A stretch of 34,595 nucleotides of DNA from an uncultured Clostridia bacterium (GCA_947088195.1 CAMUFS010000001.1:1-34595); one strand, 5' to 3'; shown: positions 7,847-15,536, counted from the first letter of the stretch. The notes: generated by a model not told the origin, from the sequence alone. Translations and numbers: made by a program.

Positions 7847-8608
7847 CTATTTCTCTAAATGTAGTTCTTTGCGTTTTTTGTGAAGCTCTTCTAGTATAAT
7901 GCTGCGTGCCTTGACGGCATCTGCTTTGTCAAGTGCAGGAACTCCTTTTAGGGGATATTCTATCCCCAAATTTTCATATTTTACTGCTCCCATGGTATGA
8001 TAAGGAAGTACATCCAGTGCTTTTAGGTTTGTAAGCTCTCCGAGAAAGCTTCCAAGGCGGCGCAGATATAGTTCTTTGTCCGTGATGCCGGGGACCACAA
8101 CGTGCCGTATCCAGAGAGGAATCTGATGCTTTTCCAGATATTTAGCAAATTTAAGAATCTGTTCATTGGGTTGACTGCAGAGCTTCTGGTGCTCCTCTGG
8201 ATCAATGTGCTTAATATCTAACATAACAAGATCTGTGAATGACATAAGCGCGTCCAATTTTTCTATATATGCGTGGTTTGATTCATTGTAGGCTATGCCA
8301 GAAGTATCTATGCAGGTATGAATATCTTGTTTTTTAGCTTGTTTAAATAATGCTAGTAGAAAATCAATCTGCATAAGGGGCTCACCACCTGTAACCGTCA
8401 GACCACCACCTTTTAAGAAAGGGCGATATTTCTCATAGTCGGTGAGAATCTCTTCAACAGTCATAATTGTCCCAGTATTCATCTGCCATGTGTCGGGATT
8501 GTGACAGTACAGGCAGCGCATGGGGCAGCCCTGAAAAAATACAACATAGCGGATGCCGGGACCATCCACGGTGCCAAAGGTTTCAATCGAATGAATTTTT
8601 CCATCCAT
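7847..8608 (-). CDS. pflA: Pyruvate formate-lyase activating enzyme (radical SAM)
   Basis: A 253-aa radical-SAM activase that abstracts hydrogen from the glycine of pyruvate formate-lyase, using S-adenosylmethionine and a [4Fe-4S] cluster. The cluster motif CPMRCLYC (Cys28, Cys32, Cys35, CX3CX2C) is followed by HNPDTW. The preceding TFGTVDGPGIRYVVF and later VTGGEPLMQ (GGE motif) and LDIKH are typical of PflA. Length matches the family. Its substrate here should be the separate 81-aa glycyl-radical protein encoded just upstream. It is the fourth gene of the minus-strand cluster, but a hairpin with a T-run (8623-8665) separates it from the enzyme genes, so its level may be set by read-through. 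GAGG lies 7 nt before the start. Confidence 0.95.
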   Translation of the reverse strand: MDGKIHSIETFGTVDGPGIRYVVFFQGCPMRCLYCHNPDTWQMNTGTIMTVEEILTDYEKYRPFLKGGGLTVTGGEPLMQIDFLLALFKQAKKQDIHTCIDTSGIAYNESNHAYIEKLDALMSFTDLVMLDIKHIDPEEHQKLCSQPNEQILKFAKYLEKHQIPLWIRHVVVPGITDKELYLRRLGSFLGELTNLKALDVLPYHTMGAVKYENLGIEYPLKGVPALDKADAVKARSIILEELHKKRKELHLEK

Positions 8609-8622
8609 AATTTTCCTCGCTC

Positions 8623-8665
8623 TTTAAAAATATGGAGCTGTCTTAATGATGACAGCTCCATATTT
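8623..8665 (-). terminator. Terminator between the glycyl-radical subunit gene and pflA
   Basis: A perfect 15-bp stem (8628-8642 with 8651-8665) with an 8-nt loop. On the minus strand it is followed by TTTTTAAAG. It lies 33 bp after the glycyl-radical gene stop and just before the pflA ribosome site, so it would reduce pflA relative to the enzyme genes. Confidence 0.75.
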
Positions 8666-8697
8666 GAAATTCTCTATTGGATCTAATTTCCTGTTCC

Positions 8698-8943
8698 TTA
8701 CATGGATTGATGGAAGGTACGGGAGATAACATCGTTCTGTTGCTCTTTTGTCAGCTTAATAAAGTTTACTGCATAGCCGGATACACGGATGGTAAGCTGA
8801 GGATATTTCTCAGGATGTGCCTGTGCATCTAACAAGGTATCTTTATTTAATACATTTACATTCAGATGATGTCCACCTTTTTCTGCATAACCATCTAACA
8901 TAGAAACAAGGTTGTCGATCTGCTGCTCATTAACTGCTGCCAT
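8698..8943 (-). CDS. Separate glycyl-radical domain subunit of pyruvate formate-lyase (GrcA/YfiD-like)
   Basis: An 81-aa protein equivalent to the C-terminal radical domain of full-length pyruvate formate-lyase. It includes GGHHLNVNVLN (23-33), PEKYPQLTIRVSGYAVNF with Gly56 as the radical site, and the C-terminal RTFHQSM. Start ATG 8943 follows GGAGG at 7-bp spacing; an upstream in-frame ATG at 8967 would place that ribosome site inside the gene. In Escherichia coli a similar protein (YfiD/GrcA) repairs oxygen-damaged enzyme. Here the large protein has no radical domain of its own, so this small protein must supply it, making the enzyme obligatorily two-part (inference). It lies 13 bp from the preceding small gene. 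Confidence 0.9.
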   Translation of the reverse strand: MAAVNEQQIDNLVSMLDGYAEKGGHHLNVNVLNKDTLLDAQAHPEKYPQLTIRVSGYAVNFIKLTKEQQNDVISRTFHQSM

Positions 8944-8956
8944 AGTATTATCCTCC

Positions 8957-9178
8957 TTATGATTCATCGGTGTCGATCCCTACATGAAGAGTAGGGATCT
9001 GACATGCCATATTTTTTGAATTACATTCGTTTGATTTTGTTTCTTCTATTTGTTTTTTTAATTGGTCGCCAAGTGCATTGACATCAATATTCATATGCCC
9101 TCCGCCTTTGGCCATAAACTGATCGAGCATAGCTACAATATCATCCTCAACCGTTTTATCAGAAATTGGCTTTTGCAT
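8957..9178 (-). CDS. Small protein resembling the glycyl-radical domain linker, without the radical loop
   Basis: A 73-aa protein between the large pyruvate formate-lyase gene and the radical subunit gene, with its own AAGGGGTGAG ribosome site. Residues about 13-38 (IVAMLDQFMAKGGGHMNIDV) align with the start of the neighbouring radical subunit (LVSMLDGYAEKGGHHLNVNV). After that it diverges: there is no RVSGYA loop, and the end holds two cysteines and ACQIPTLHVGIDTDES. It therefore looks like a duplicated half-domain that cannot carry a glycyl radical. It could be an assembly or spacer subunit or a competitor of the radical subunit. The exact family is not recognised, but position and reading frame argue for a real gene. 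Confidence 0.75.
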   Translation of the reverse strand: MQKPISDKTVEDDIVAMLDQFMAKGGGHMNIDVNALGDQLKKQIEETKSNECNSKNMACQIPTLHVGIDTDES

Positions 9179-9210
9179 CTGGTTACGCTCACCCCTTTCT
9201 GCGATACCTA

Positions 9211-11316
9211 TTATTTCAAATCGATCTCAAGATCCCCTGCAAATACAGTATCTTCCTTGCCAAGTGCACCCGGAATAATGGAGAACGTATTGGAAATACC
9301 ATCCTGTGCATCTTTGAATGGCAGTTTTGCCACGGATGACAGAGAAGCAAGAGCACCATGTGTATCACGTCCGTGCAGCGGATTAGCGCCCGGAGCAAAT
9401 GGCTGTGTCTTCTTACGTCCGTCTGGTGTGGAACCAGTGTTCTTGCCGTATACAACATTGGAGGTAATGGTGAGGATGGAAGTTGTCGGAACACTCTCTC
9501 TGTAGGTGTAATGGCTTCTTACCATGCTCATAAATTTGTGTACAATTTCAACGGCAATCTGATCAACACGGTCATCGTTATTTCCATATTTCGGGAAATC
9601 ACCCTCTACTTCATAATCGGTGACAACATTTTTAGCGATACCAATTATTTTAAGCTCAGATTTTGCTGTCTGAGGATTTTTTACCTTCTTTGTGATCTCA
9701 ACATCATTTCTCACTACCTTAACCTTAGCGTACTTGATTGCGGAGAGAGAATCTGCCACAACAGATAAACCAGCAATTCCAGTTGCAAAGTATCTCTTTA
9801 CTTTTCTGTCGTGAAGAGCCATCTGCACTTTCTCATAGCAGTATTTGTCATGCATATAGTGGATAACGTTGAGAGTATTGACATAAACCTCTGCAAGCCA
9901 TTTCATCATAGCAGTATATTTGTCCATAACATCATCATAGTCCAGATAATCACCCTCCACTGGTCTGTACTTAGGTCCTACCTGAACACCTGTCATTTCG
10001 TCTACGCCGCCGTTGATGGCATAGAGAAGACATTTTGCAAGGTTTGCTCTAGCGCCAAAGAACTGCATCTCCTTGCCCACTCTCATGGAGGATACACAAC
10101 ATGCGATAGCATAATCATCACCATGTGTCACTCTCATCAGATCATCGTTTTCATATTGAACAGAAGAAGTCTCAATAGAAACCTTTGCACAGAACTTCTT
10201 GAAGTTTGCTGGAAGTCTTGTGGACCACAGTACAGTCATATTTGGCTCTGGAGCTGTGCCCATATTGTGCAATGTGTGCAGGTAGCGGAAGGAAGACTTT
10301 GTCACAAGAGGACGTCCGTCAACGCCGACACCACCGATGGATTCTGTTACCCAGGTCGGATCTCCAGAGAACAGTGCATTGTATTCTGGTGTGCGGGCAA
10401 ATTTAACCAGTCTTAGCTTCATAACAAAATGGTCGATAAATTCCTGAATCTGAGCTTCTGTAAAAGTACCATTCTTTAGATCTCTCTCTGCATAGCAGTC
10501 AACAAATGTGGAGGTACGTCCCAGAGACATCGCAGCACCATTCTGCTCTTTTACTGCTGCCAAATATCCAAAGTAAATCGCCTGAATTGCCTCCTGAACA
10601 TTGGAAGCTGGCTTAGAAATATCACAGCCATAGATCTCGCCAAGGGTCTTTAGATCCTTCAGGGCGCGAATCTGTTCGGATAATTCTTCTCTGTCACGGA
10701 TGACATCGGGTGTCATAGTGTGAGAAGTGGTTGCCTTCTGCTCTTCCTTATCTTTAATCAGGAAATCAACGCCATAGAGAGCAACACGGCGGTAGTCACC
10801 GATAATACGTCCGCGTCCATAAGCATCAGGAAGACCTGTGATAATGTGATTGGAGCGGCATACTCTCATCTCAGGAGTATATGCATCAAATACACCAGCG
10901 TTGTGTGTTTTTCTGTGAACAGTGAAAAATCTCTCTACATCTGGGTCAATGGTATAGCCATTTGTGGTAAGAGCAGCCTTAGCCATATTGATACCACCAT
11001 AAGGCTGTAAGGAGCGCTTAAAAGGCTTATCTGTCTGGAAGCCTACAATTTTTTCCAGATCCTTGTCAAGATAGCCTGCTGCGTGGGAAGTGATAGTGGA
11101 TGGAACTCTGGTATCCATATCAAGGACGCCACCTGCTTCCCTTTCTTTATTTGAGAGCTCCAGCACCTGTGCCCAGAGCTTTGAAGTAGCTTCTGTCGGT
11201 CCTTCAAGGAAGGAATCATCACCTGCATAAGGGGTATAGTTTCTTTGGATAAAGTCTCTGACATCGACTTCGGTTTCCCATTTTCCGCCGACAAAGTCTT
11301 TCCATTCTGGTCTCAT
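9211..11316 (-). CDS. pflB: Pyruvate formate-lyase, catalytic part lacking the C-terminal radical domain
   Basis: A 701-aa formate C-acetyltransferase that splits pyruvate with CoA into acetyl-CoA and formate. The active-site pair is Cys406-Cys407 in AIACCVSSMRVG. Other family blocks are PYGGINMAK, TRVPSTIT, and the C-terminal TGSTPDGRKKTQPFAPGANP and SIIPGALGKED. Full-length enzymes of about 750-760 residues continue with a radical Gly domain; this one stops after DLEIDLK, exactly at the linker. The missing domain is encoded separately at 8698-8943. The separation is not a simple frameshift, because each downstream gene has its own ribosome site and start. TAGGAGG lies 9 nt before the start, and a near-consensus promoter is about 80 bp upstream. 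Confidence 0.95.
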   Translation of the reverse strand: MRPEWKDFVGGKWETEVDVRDFIQRNYTPYAGDDSFLEGPTEATSKLWAQVLELSNKEREAGGVLDMDTRVPSTITSHAAGYLDKDLEKIVGFQTDKPFKRSLQPYGGINMAKAALTTNGYTIDPDVERFFTVHRKTHNAGVFDAYTPEMRVCRSNHIITGLPDAYGRGRIIGDYRRVALYGVDFLIKDKEEQKATTSHTMTPDVIRDREELSEQIRALKDLKTLGEIYGCDISKPASNVQEAIQAIYFGYLAAVKEQNGAAMSLGRTSTFVDCYAERDLKNGTFTEAQIQEFIDHFVMKLRLVKFARTPEYNALFSGDPTWVTESIGGVGVDGRPLVTKSSFRYLHTLHNMGTAPEPNMTVLWSTRLPANFKKFCAKVSIETSSVQYENDDLMRVTHGDDYAIACCVSSMRVGKEMQFFGARANLAKCLLYAINGGVDEMTGVQVGPKYRPVEGDYLDYDDVMDKYTAMMKWLAEVYVNTLNVIHYMHDKYCYEKVQMALHDRKVKRYFATGIAGLSVVADSLSAIKYAKVKVVRNDVEITKKVKNPQTAKSELKIIGIAKNVVTDYEVEGDFPKYGNNDDRVDQIAVEIVHKFMSMVRSHYTYRESVPTTSILTITSNVVYGKNTGSTPDGRKKTQPFAPGANPLHGRDTHGALASLSSVAKLPFKDAQDGISNTFSIIPGALGKEDTVFAGDLEIDLK

Positions 11317-11351
11317 TCGTTATTTCCTCCTAAACATAAAAATTTATAGTT

Positions 11352-11370
11352 TACTCCGATAGCCGGAGTA
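11352..11370 (-). promoter_or_regulatory. Small hairpin in the pfl 5' leader
   Basis: ACTCCG and CGGAGT pair around a 5-nt loop in the untranslated leader, between promoter and ribosome site. It may stabilise the mRNA; no known riboswitch matches. Confidence 0.3.
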
Positions 11371-11396
11371 TTTATCTAAGCTTTGTTTACATCTGT

Positions 11397-11425
11397 ATTA
11401 TATATGAATACTGTATACACGTCAA
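11397..11425 (-). promoter_or_regulatory. Promoter of the pfl cluster
   Basis: On the minus strand: TTGACG (11420-11425), exact 17-bp spacer, TATAAT (11397-11402). One of the strongest promoters in the window, fitting a highly expressed fermentation enzyme. Confidence 0.75.
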
Positions 11426-11507
11426 TATAAAATATATAGATTTCTTGTTCTTTTTTTAGTACAAATGGCATGTTTACAGAGATTGGAAATGGGAGATAAT
11501 GAGAGAG

Positions 11508-11547
11508 AAGAAAACAGCTAACCCGTCAAGAAAAACAGGTTAGCTGT
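11508..11547 (-). terminator. Terminator of the DUF1858 gene
   Basis: ACAGCTAACC (11514-11523) pairs perfectly with GGTTAGCTGT (11538-11547). On the minus strand it is followed by TTTTCTTCTC. It ends transcription a few bases after the stop codon at 11554. Confidence 0.7.
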
Positions 11548-11553
11548 GTGTCA

Positions 11554-11763
11554 TTAGCTTGCTTTTGTTGCCAGATATTCGTTTAATGTGTTGACAAGAT
11601 CATCCGCATTAAGTCCATGTACCATTGCAGCTTCCTCAAGGGATTCTCCCTGTGCAGAGGGGCAGCCAATGCAATGCATACCTGCGCTCATCAAAACGGG
11701 CGCGAGATTGGAGTCTATTTGTAAAATATCGTAGATAATCATATCTTTGGAAACCTGTGCCAT
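11554..11763 (-). CDS. DUF1858 domain-containing small protein
   Basis: A 69-aa soluble protein consisting of one DUF1858 domain. It includes MIIYDILQIDSNLAPVLMSAGMHCIGCP, with the conserved CxxC (Cys31 and Cys34), and a helical C-terminus (LNADDLVNTLNEYL). DUF1858 occurs alone or fused to hybrid-cluster, persulfide or redox proteins in anaerobes; the CxxC suggests thiol or metal chemistry, but function is unproven. It is transcribed with or just after mecA on the minus strand. It has its own promoter-like sequence overlapping the 3' end of mecA, a GGAGG ribosome site, and a terminator. Confidence 0.85.
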   Translation of the reverse strand: MAQVSKDMIIYDILQIDSNLAPVLMSAGMHCIGCPSAQGESLEEAAMVHGLNADDLVNTLNEYLATKAS

Positions 11764-11802
11764 AATTATATCCTCCTGATTAAAATTTTAAATGTGTTGT
11801 CC

Positions 11803-11831
11803 ATTATAATACATTGCCAAGGATTTGTAAA
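11803..11831 (-). promoter_or_regulatory. Candidate promoter of the DUF1858 gene
   Basis: On the minus strand: TTTACA (11826-11831), 17 bp, TATAAT (11803-11808), overlapping the last codons of mecA. It would allow expression independent of mecA. Confidence 0.5.
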
Positions 11832-12583
11832 GCGGAGCCATCAATAATTGTCTGGTAGTGTTCACGAAAATATCGTTCCTTTTCAATGGAAAAGCTCTCT
11901 TTTACTCCGTACTCGGATGTAATATTTAACACCTTATTAAAGTCCTGCGGGGTATGGGAGGACTTTGTGAGTACAAGATGATAGATATGCGTTTTCTCGT
12001 CTTTATAGAGAGAATTTCTTCCATAATAAATATTGCCTAGAATATGCGACAGCTTTTCAATCGTCTCAAAATTCTGAAAAGAATAACAGTGTGTCAGATT
12101 GCTCTGAACCTCCTGCTTCTTTGTGCTTCCGGCTTGGATGCCAGAAGGAAGGGAATCTGTGTTTGGTAAAGAATCTGCTTGTGTAGCATCTGTGTCCGCT
12201 GTCTCAGTAAATAGCTCTAACATATCCTCTGCATTGCTAAAGCTAGGTGCAGCATGGATGTCTTCCAGATCTTCCATGTCATCGAGCTCCTCGTAGGGGG
12301 GAGCAAATTTGGAAAAGCGGGTATCCAGTTCTTCGGGATCATCTACCTTAGTGATAATCAGAACGATGGATTCCGCGGACATGGGAATAGCCTCTATCAT
12401 AAGTGGAAGGTCATCGGTCTCAAAACCGACCTCATAAGAAGCTTGCTGCATCATATCACGAAAAAGGTTCTTTGCCTTCTCCGTACCGTAGGCAAGCTCA
12501 CTGATCTTGATCTCACGAGATGCAAGATCATTTTTATTTAATGTACAGCGGATTTGATTATCGTTTATTTTTTCGATCTTCAT
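11804..12583 (-). CDS. mecA: Adaptor protein MecA
   Basis: A 259-aa adaptor that delivers substrate proteins to the ClpC AAA+ protease. The N-terminal substrate-recognition domain begins MKIEKINDNQIRCTLNKNDL and includes FRDMMQQASYEVGFETDDLPLMIEAIP. The acidic, low-complexity linker is at about residues 95-165, and the C-terminal ClpC-binding domain (from about YSFQNFETIEKLSHIL to the end) completes the usual two-domain layout. Length is near the family norm, with a longish linker. AAGGAG lies 8-10 nt before the start, and a promoter is about 45 bp upstream. In related bacteria MecA controls competence and general proteolysis; which regulator it targets here is unknown. Confidence 0.9.
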   Translation of the reverse strand: MKIEKINDNQIRCTLNKNDLASREIKISELAYGTEKAKNLFRDMMQQASYEVGFETDDLPLMIEAIPMSAESIVLIITKVDDPEELDTRFSKFAPPYEELDDMEDLEDIHAAPSFSNAEDMLELFTETADTDATQADSLPNTDSLPSGIQAGSTKKQEVQSNLTHCYSFQNFETIEKLSHILGNIYYGRNSLYKDEKTHIYHLVLTKSSHTPQDFNKVLNITSEYGVKESFSIEKERYFREHYQTIIDGSALQILGNVL

Positions 12584-12625
12584 AATTTATACTCCTTACT
12601 GATAAATATCCTCTGGCCTGCCTAT

Positions 12626-12654
12626 AGTATAACCGATAAATTACTTCCCGTAAA
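12626..12654 (-). promoter_or_regulatory. Promoter of mecA
   Basis: On the minus strand: TTTACG (12649-12654), exact 17-bp spacer, TATACT (12626-12631). It is divergent from the plus-strand promoter at 12686-12714, 31 bp away. Confidence 0.5.
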
Positions 12655-12685
12655 GATAAAATCACTATTTGTCGAAAAAAACAGC

Positions 12686-12714
12686 TTGAATTATAAGAAA
12701 AAAGTTGCTATACT
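12686..12714 (+). promoter_or_regulatory. Plus-strand promoter facing the 12.7-13.4 kb region
   Basis: TTGAAT (12686-12691), 17 bp, TATACT (12709-12714). It would transcribe the possible remnant at 12727-13110 and perhaps the small gene at 13172. Confidence 0.45.
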
Positions 12715-12726
12715 GTGTAGCAAGAG

Positions 12727-13110
12727 ATGGGTTCTCCGAAGAAATACTGTTATTTCGGAAAGGAGGACCATTCCATACATTATCATTTATCAGCATATGC
12801 TGCTATATCTAAGTCAGAATAGAATCGCTGACAATTTCCCAAGATTTTTTAATTTTCGAACAGGTTTTTGCTTTGAGATAAGATAAGGTATACTTCAGGT
12901 AGGGTATCCAAAATAAAAAGAAATATCTACTCAGAACAGTATTCTTTGCTGGAAAAATTTGGAAATACAGAATCTTCTTCAGAACACATCTCTAATTTTG
13001 GCACATTTCATGTGAATCGAATAACTAAATGGTTTTATTCGCATTGGTATGCCATCCAGCCGCCAATAAAAGAGGCTGCCAACGAAGAGGAGCAGATAGT
13101 TATCATTTAA
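12727..13110 (+). pseudogene. Possible decayed gene (interrupted protein-like frame)
   Basis: An ATG at 12727 opens 31 protein-like codons (starting MGSPKKYCYFGKEDHSIHY) to a TAG at 12820. A second frame carries a short protein-like stretch (12822 to about 12878). Then the original frame is open for 77 codons, 12877-13107, ending FYSHWYAIQPPIKEAANEEE and a few residues before TAA at 13108-13110. There is no good start for the last part. A promoter precedes the whole. This fits a small gene disrupted by frameshift and stops, but the family is not recognised and chance cannot be excluded. Apart from this and the promoters, 12584-13171 holds no gene. Confidence 0.3.
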
Positions 13111-13171
13111 ATTATAATATATCACAAAAAATAATATGGGATGTGAAGCAGATTACTGAAAGGAGATAAGC

Positions 13172-13426
13172 TTGAGGGTAGATATTGAATTTACTGAATT
13201 TGTCATTTATCAGGAGAGATGGTTAAAATATGAAGAGCTACTGCGGGAGCTGCTGGCCTATCAGAACAGAAGGATAAGACTGTTTCTTAATGGTAGACAA
13301 AGTACACCATATGAGATCACACATGCCTGCATGGCAGCAGAGGAAGGAGTGGAATATATGCGAGATTATATGGGAGATGATAATGGAAAATTAATACAAA
13401 TATCTTTTGATAGAATAAGAGAATAG
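13172..13426 (+). CDS. Small hypothetical protein
   Basis: An 84-aa, charged, soluble protein starting with TTG at 13172, chosen because AAGGAGAT lies 8 nt upstream and no ATG is available. It has no signal peptide or membrane segment. The first half is basic with helix character (ERWLKYEELLRELLAYQNRR), the second acidic (AAEEGVEYMRDYMGDDNGK). I do not recognise a family. It stands between a possible gene remnant and the structured stretch at 13446-13578; its partner genes give no clue to function. Confidence 0.6.
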   Translation: MRVDIEFTEFVIYQERWLKYEELLRELLAYQNRRIRLFLNGRQSTPYEITHACMAAEEGVEYMRDYMGDDNGKLIQISFDRIRE

Positions 13427-13445
13427 ATACTAATATGCAAAGAAA

Positions 13446-13578
13446 GCCGGCAGATAAAAATATTTATGGAGTTCCCCTCCGTGTGAAAGGAATCTGCCGG
13501 CCGCTTGGAGCGTGGCTGAAAATTCATTCCCACAAACTGTGACATACATCTTGAGGAAAGCGATTTTCAGGCACGCTC
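13446..13578. repeat. Structured element with two long-range stems
   Basis: GCCGGCAGAT (13446-13455) pairs perfectly with 13492-13501. A second 16-bp stem, 13508-13523 with 13563-13578, has one mismatch. Both enclose loops of 36-39 nt. It lies between the small hypothetical gene and the promoter of the GH18 gene, so it is upstream of that transcript's start rather than in its leader. It may be a terminator/processing structure or a dispersed palindromic element. No T-run follows on the plus strand; on the minus strand the first stem is followed by TTTCTTT. Confidence 0.55.
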
Positions 13579-13617
13579 TTGATATGTGAAAAGCTTCATA
13601 GATTCTGGGTATCTTTA

Positions 13618-13646
13618 TGGACATAAAAATTAAGGTATGGTATAAT
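13618..13646 (+). promoter_or_regulatory. Promoter of the GH18-amidase unit
   Basis: TGGACA (13618-13623), 17 bp, TATAAT (13641-13646) with an extended -10 TG. It rules out the upstream in-frame ATG at 13617 as the start of the GH18 gene. Confidence 0.65.
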
Positions 13647-13682
13647 GGCACCAGCAAAGATACTACAATAGGAGGATATGGT

Positions 13683-15461
13683 GTGAAGAGGAAATTAATA
13701 CAGATAACAGTGGTGATGGGGCTAATTCTTATAATTGGCATCGGCGCAGGGATTCATACGTTGATTGAGCGTTATCGTCCTTCTACAGAAAGGGAAGATC
13801 TATACACATATTTTGATATAGAAGAAAATAATAGTGAGGATGTTGTGCTTCTGCTTCAGGATGAAACCTTAATTCCATCACGCGCTGAGATTATGGCGAA
13901 ACGTTCAGAGGAAGAGATATACCTTCCCTATGAGCTGGTGAAAGAAAAATTCAATTCTCGTTTTTATTGGGATGAGTCTGCGCAGGCTATGGTATACACT
14001 ACAGCCTATGATATCTATAAATTTCCTGTTGATAGTGACACCTACACATTAAATGGAACAGAGGAGAACTATGGCTGTGAGATTGTGAAAAGAATGGATG
14101 ATAATCTTTATATAAATCTTGATTATGTGAAGGGATGCTCTGATATTTTATATGAATATTATGCAGAGCCAGCGAGATTATTATTGTATCATCAGTGGGG
14201 AGAGATCTCACAGGCAAGGGCGCTTAAGAAGGGCGTGATCCGTGTGCTTGGCGGCATTAAAAGTGAGATACTGGCCGATGTGGAGCCAGAGGAGCTTTTG
14301 ACGGTTTGCTATGAGATGGAGGAATGGGTATGCGTGCAGAATCAAAATGGCGTTCGAGGTTATATTCAGAAAAAATCGCTTGGAGAGCAGAAAAAGGGTG
14401 TGATAGATAATCCTGAATATCAGGAACCAGAATATCCATCGCTGGTGAGTGGGGAAAAGATTAATATGGCATGGCATCAGATGGGAGGTGTCTGTGATGG
14501 CAGTGTGCTTGCATCTGCAATGAATGGGGTGACAGGTGTGAACGTGATCTCTCCTACATGGTTTTTTATGTCGGATAATGACGGAAATCTAGTCTCACTT
14601 GCCAATAAAGACTATGTGAATCAGGCACACAATATGGGGTTAAAGGTCTGGGGGCTGATGGAGAATATAACTTATGATATTAGCACATATCAGATATTGT
14701 CCAATATGAAGAGCAGGGAACACTTAATTGAAGAATTGATGCATTATGCAGATGAGTATAATTTGGATGGAATTAATGTGGATATTGAGTCCTTGAGCTT
14801 TGATGCAGAGGATGCATATATTCAATTTATCAGAGAGCTTTCCATCGCGTGCCGGAAGGCTGGGTTAGTGCTGTCCGTTGATAATTATGTGCCGACGGCG
14901 TCCAGTGCACACTATAATCGAAAGGAACAAGGGATAGTGGTTGATTATGTGGTAATTATGGCATATGATGAGCATTATTCAGGAATGAGTGAAGCGGGTT
15001 CAACGGCATCCATAGGCTTTGTGAAAGATGGGATTGAAAATACCTTAAAAGAGGTTCCAAAGGAGAAGATTATTAATGCAGTTCCATTTTATACACGAGT
15101 TTTTAAGCAGATCCCAGAGTCTGTGGCCACGGAAGCACAGAAACAGAACCTTCCTCTGGTGGAGGACAGTACTTCGGAGTACGGCAGATATTTGTTAGAC
15201 AGCATAGCAGTATCTATGGGGCAGGCAGAAAAGCTTCTTTCTGATCATAATGTTACACCTGTCTGGAATGAGGCTCTTGGACAGTACTATGGAGAGTACG
15301 TCTCAGAGGGATGTAAATATCTGGTGTGGCTGGAGGATTCGACATCAATCGGTCTTAAAGTGGATCTGATTAAGAAATATGAGCTTGCTGGTATTGCGGA
15401 GTGGAGTTTAGGACTTGCAAAATCTTCGGTGTGGGAGATAATTACACAACATCTGAATTAG
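13683..15461 (+). CDS. Secreted or membrane-anchored family 18 glycoside hydrolase with SH3-type domain
   Basis: A 592-aa extracytoplasmic protein. GTG 13683 is chosen because AGGAGG (13670-13675) lies 7 nt before it. Residues about 5-25 are a signal anchor. A beta-rich region at about 60-170 (IYLPYELVKEKFNSRFYW) resembles a copper-amine-oxidase-type N-terminal module. An SH3-like domain (about 185-235) ends in VRGYIQKKSLG. The GH18 barrel follows (about 260-585) with the catalytic motif DGINVDIE at 362-369, Glu369 being the expected acid; the usual middle Asp is Asn, as in YaaH/SleL-like spore and cell-wall enzymes. WSLGLA near the C-terminus fits the barrel end. Likely a peptidoglycan glucosaminidase or spore-cortex enzyme rather than a chitinase, given the amidase gene downstream (inference). 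Confidence 0.88.
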   Translation: MKRKLIQITVVMGLILIIGIGAGIHTLIERYRPSTEREDLYTYFDIEENNSEDVVLLLQDETLIPSRAEIMAKRSEEEIYLPYELVKEKFNSRFYWDESAQAMVYTTAYDIYKFPVDSDTYTLNGTEENYGCEIVKRMDDNLYINLDYVKGCSDILYEYYAEPARLLLYHQWGEISQARALKKGVIRVLGGIKSEILADVEPEELLTVCYEMEEWVCVQNQNGVRGYIQKKSLGEQKKGVIDNPEYQEPEYPSLVSGEKINMAWHQMGGVCDGSVLASAMNGVTGVNVISPTWFFMSDNDGNLVSLANKDYVNQAHNMGLKVWGLMENITYDISTYQILSNMKSREHLIEELMHYADEYNLDGINVDIESLSFDAEDAYIQFIRELSIACRKAGLVLSVDNYVPTASSAHYNRKEQGIVVDYVVIMAYDEHYSGMSEAGSTASIGFVKDGIENTLKEVPKEKIINAVPFYTRVFKQIPESVATEAQKQNLPLVEDSTSEYGRYLLDSIAVSMGQAEKLLSDHNVTPVWNEALGQYYGEYVSEGCKYLVWLEDSTSIGLKVDLIKKYELAGIAEWSLGLAKSSVWEIITQHLN

Positions 15462-15536
15462 AATAGCGAGGTCTGGAATGATATGCTATTCCACGCATAC
15501 ATTATAGTAATAGTACGATTGCGGGGAATGGGAAGC

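Noticed and set aside
9358..10416. Several plus-strand frames of 66-201 aa across pflB
   Set aside because: All are antisense to a strongly conserved enzyme and show no motifs or ribosome sites.
12554..12886. 110-aa plus-strand frame
   Set aside because: Begins inside mecA on the opposite strand, AT-rich and low-complexity, no motif or ribosome site.
13430..13741. 103-aa minus-strand frame
   Set aside because: Covers the structured element and the GH18 promoter and start; no ribosome site. The open frame is likely a by-product of the palindromic stretch.
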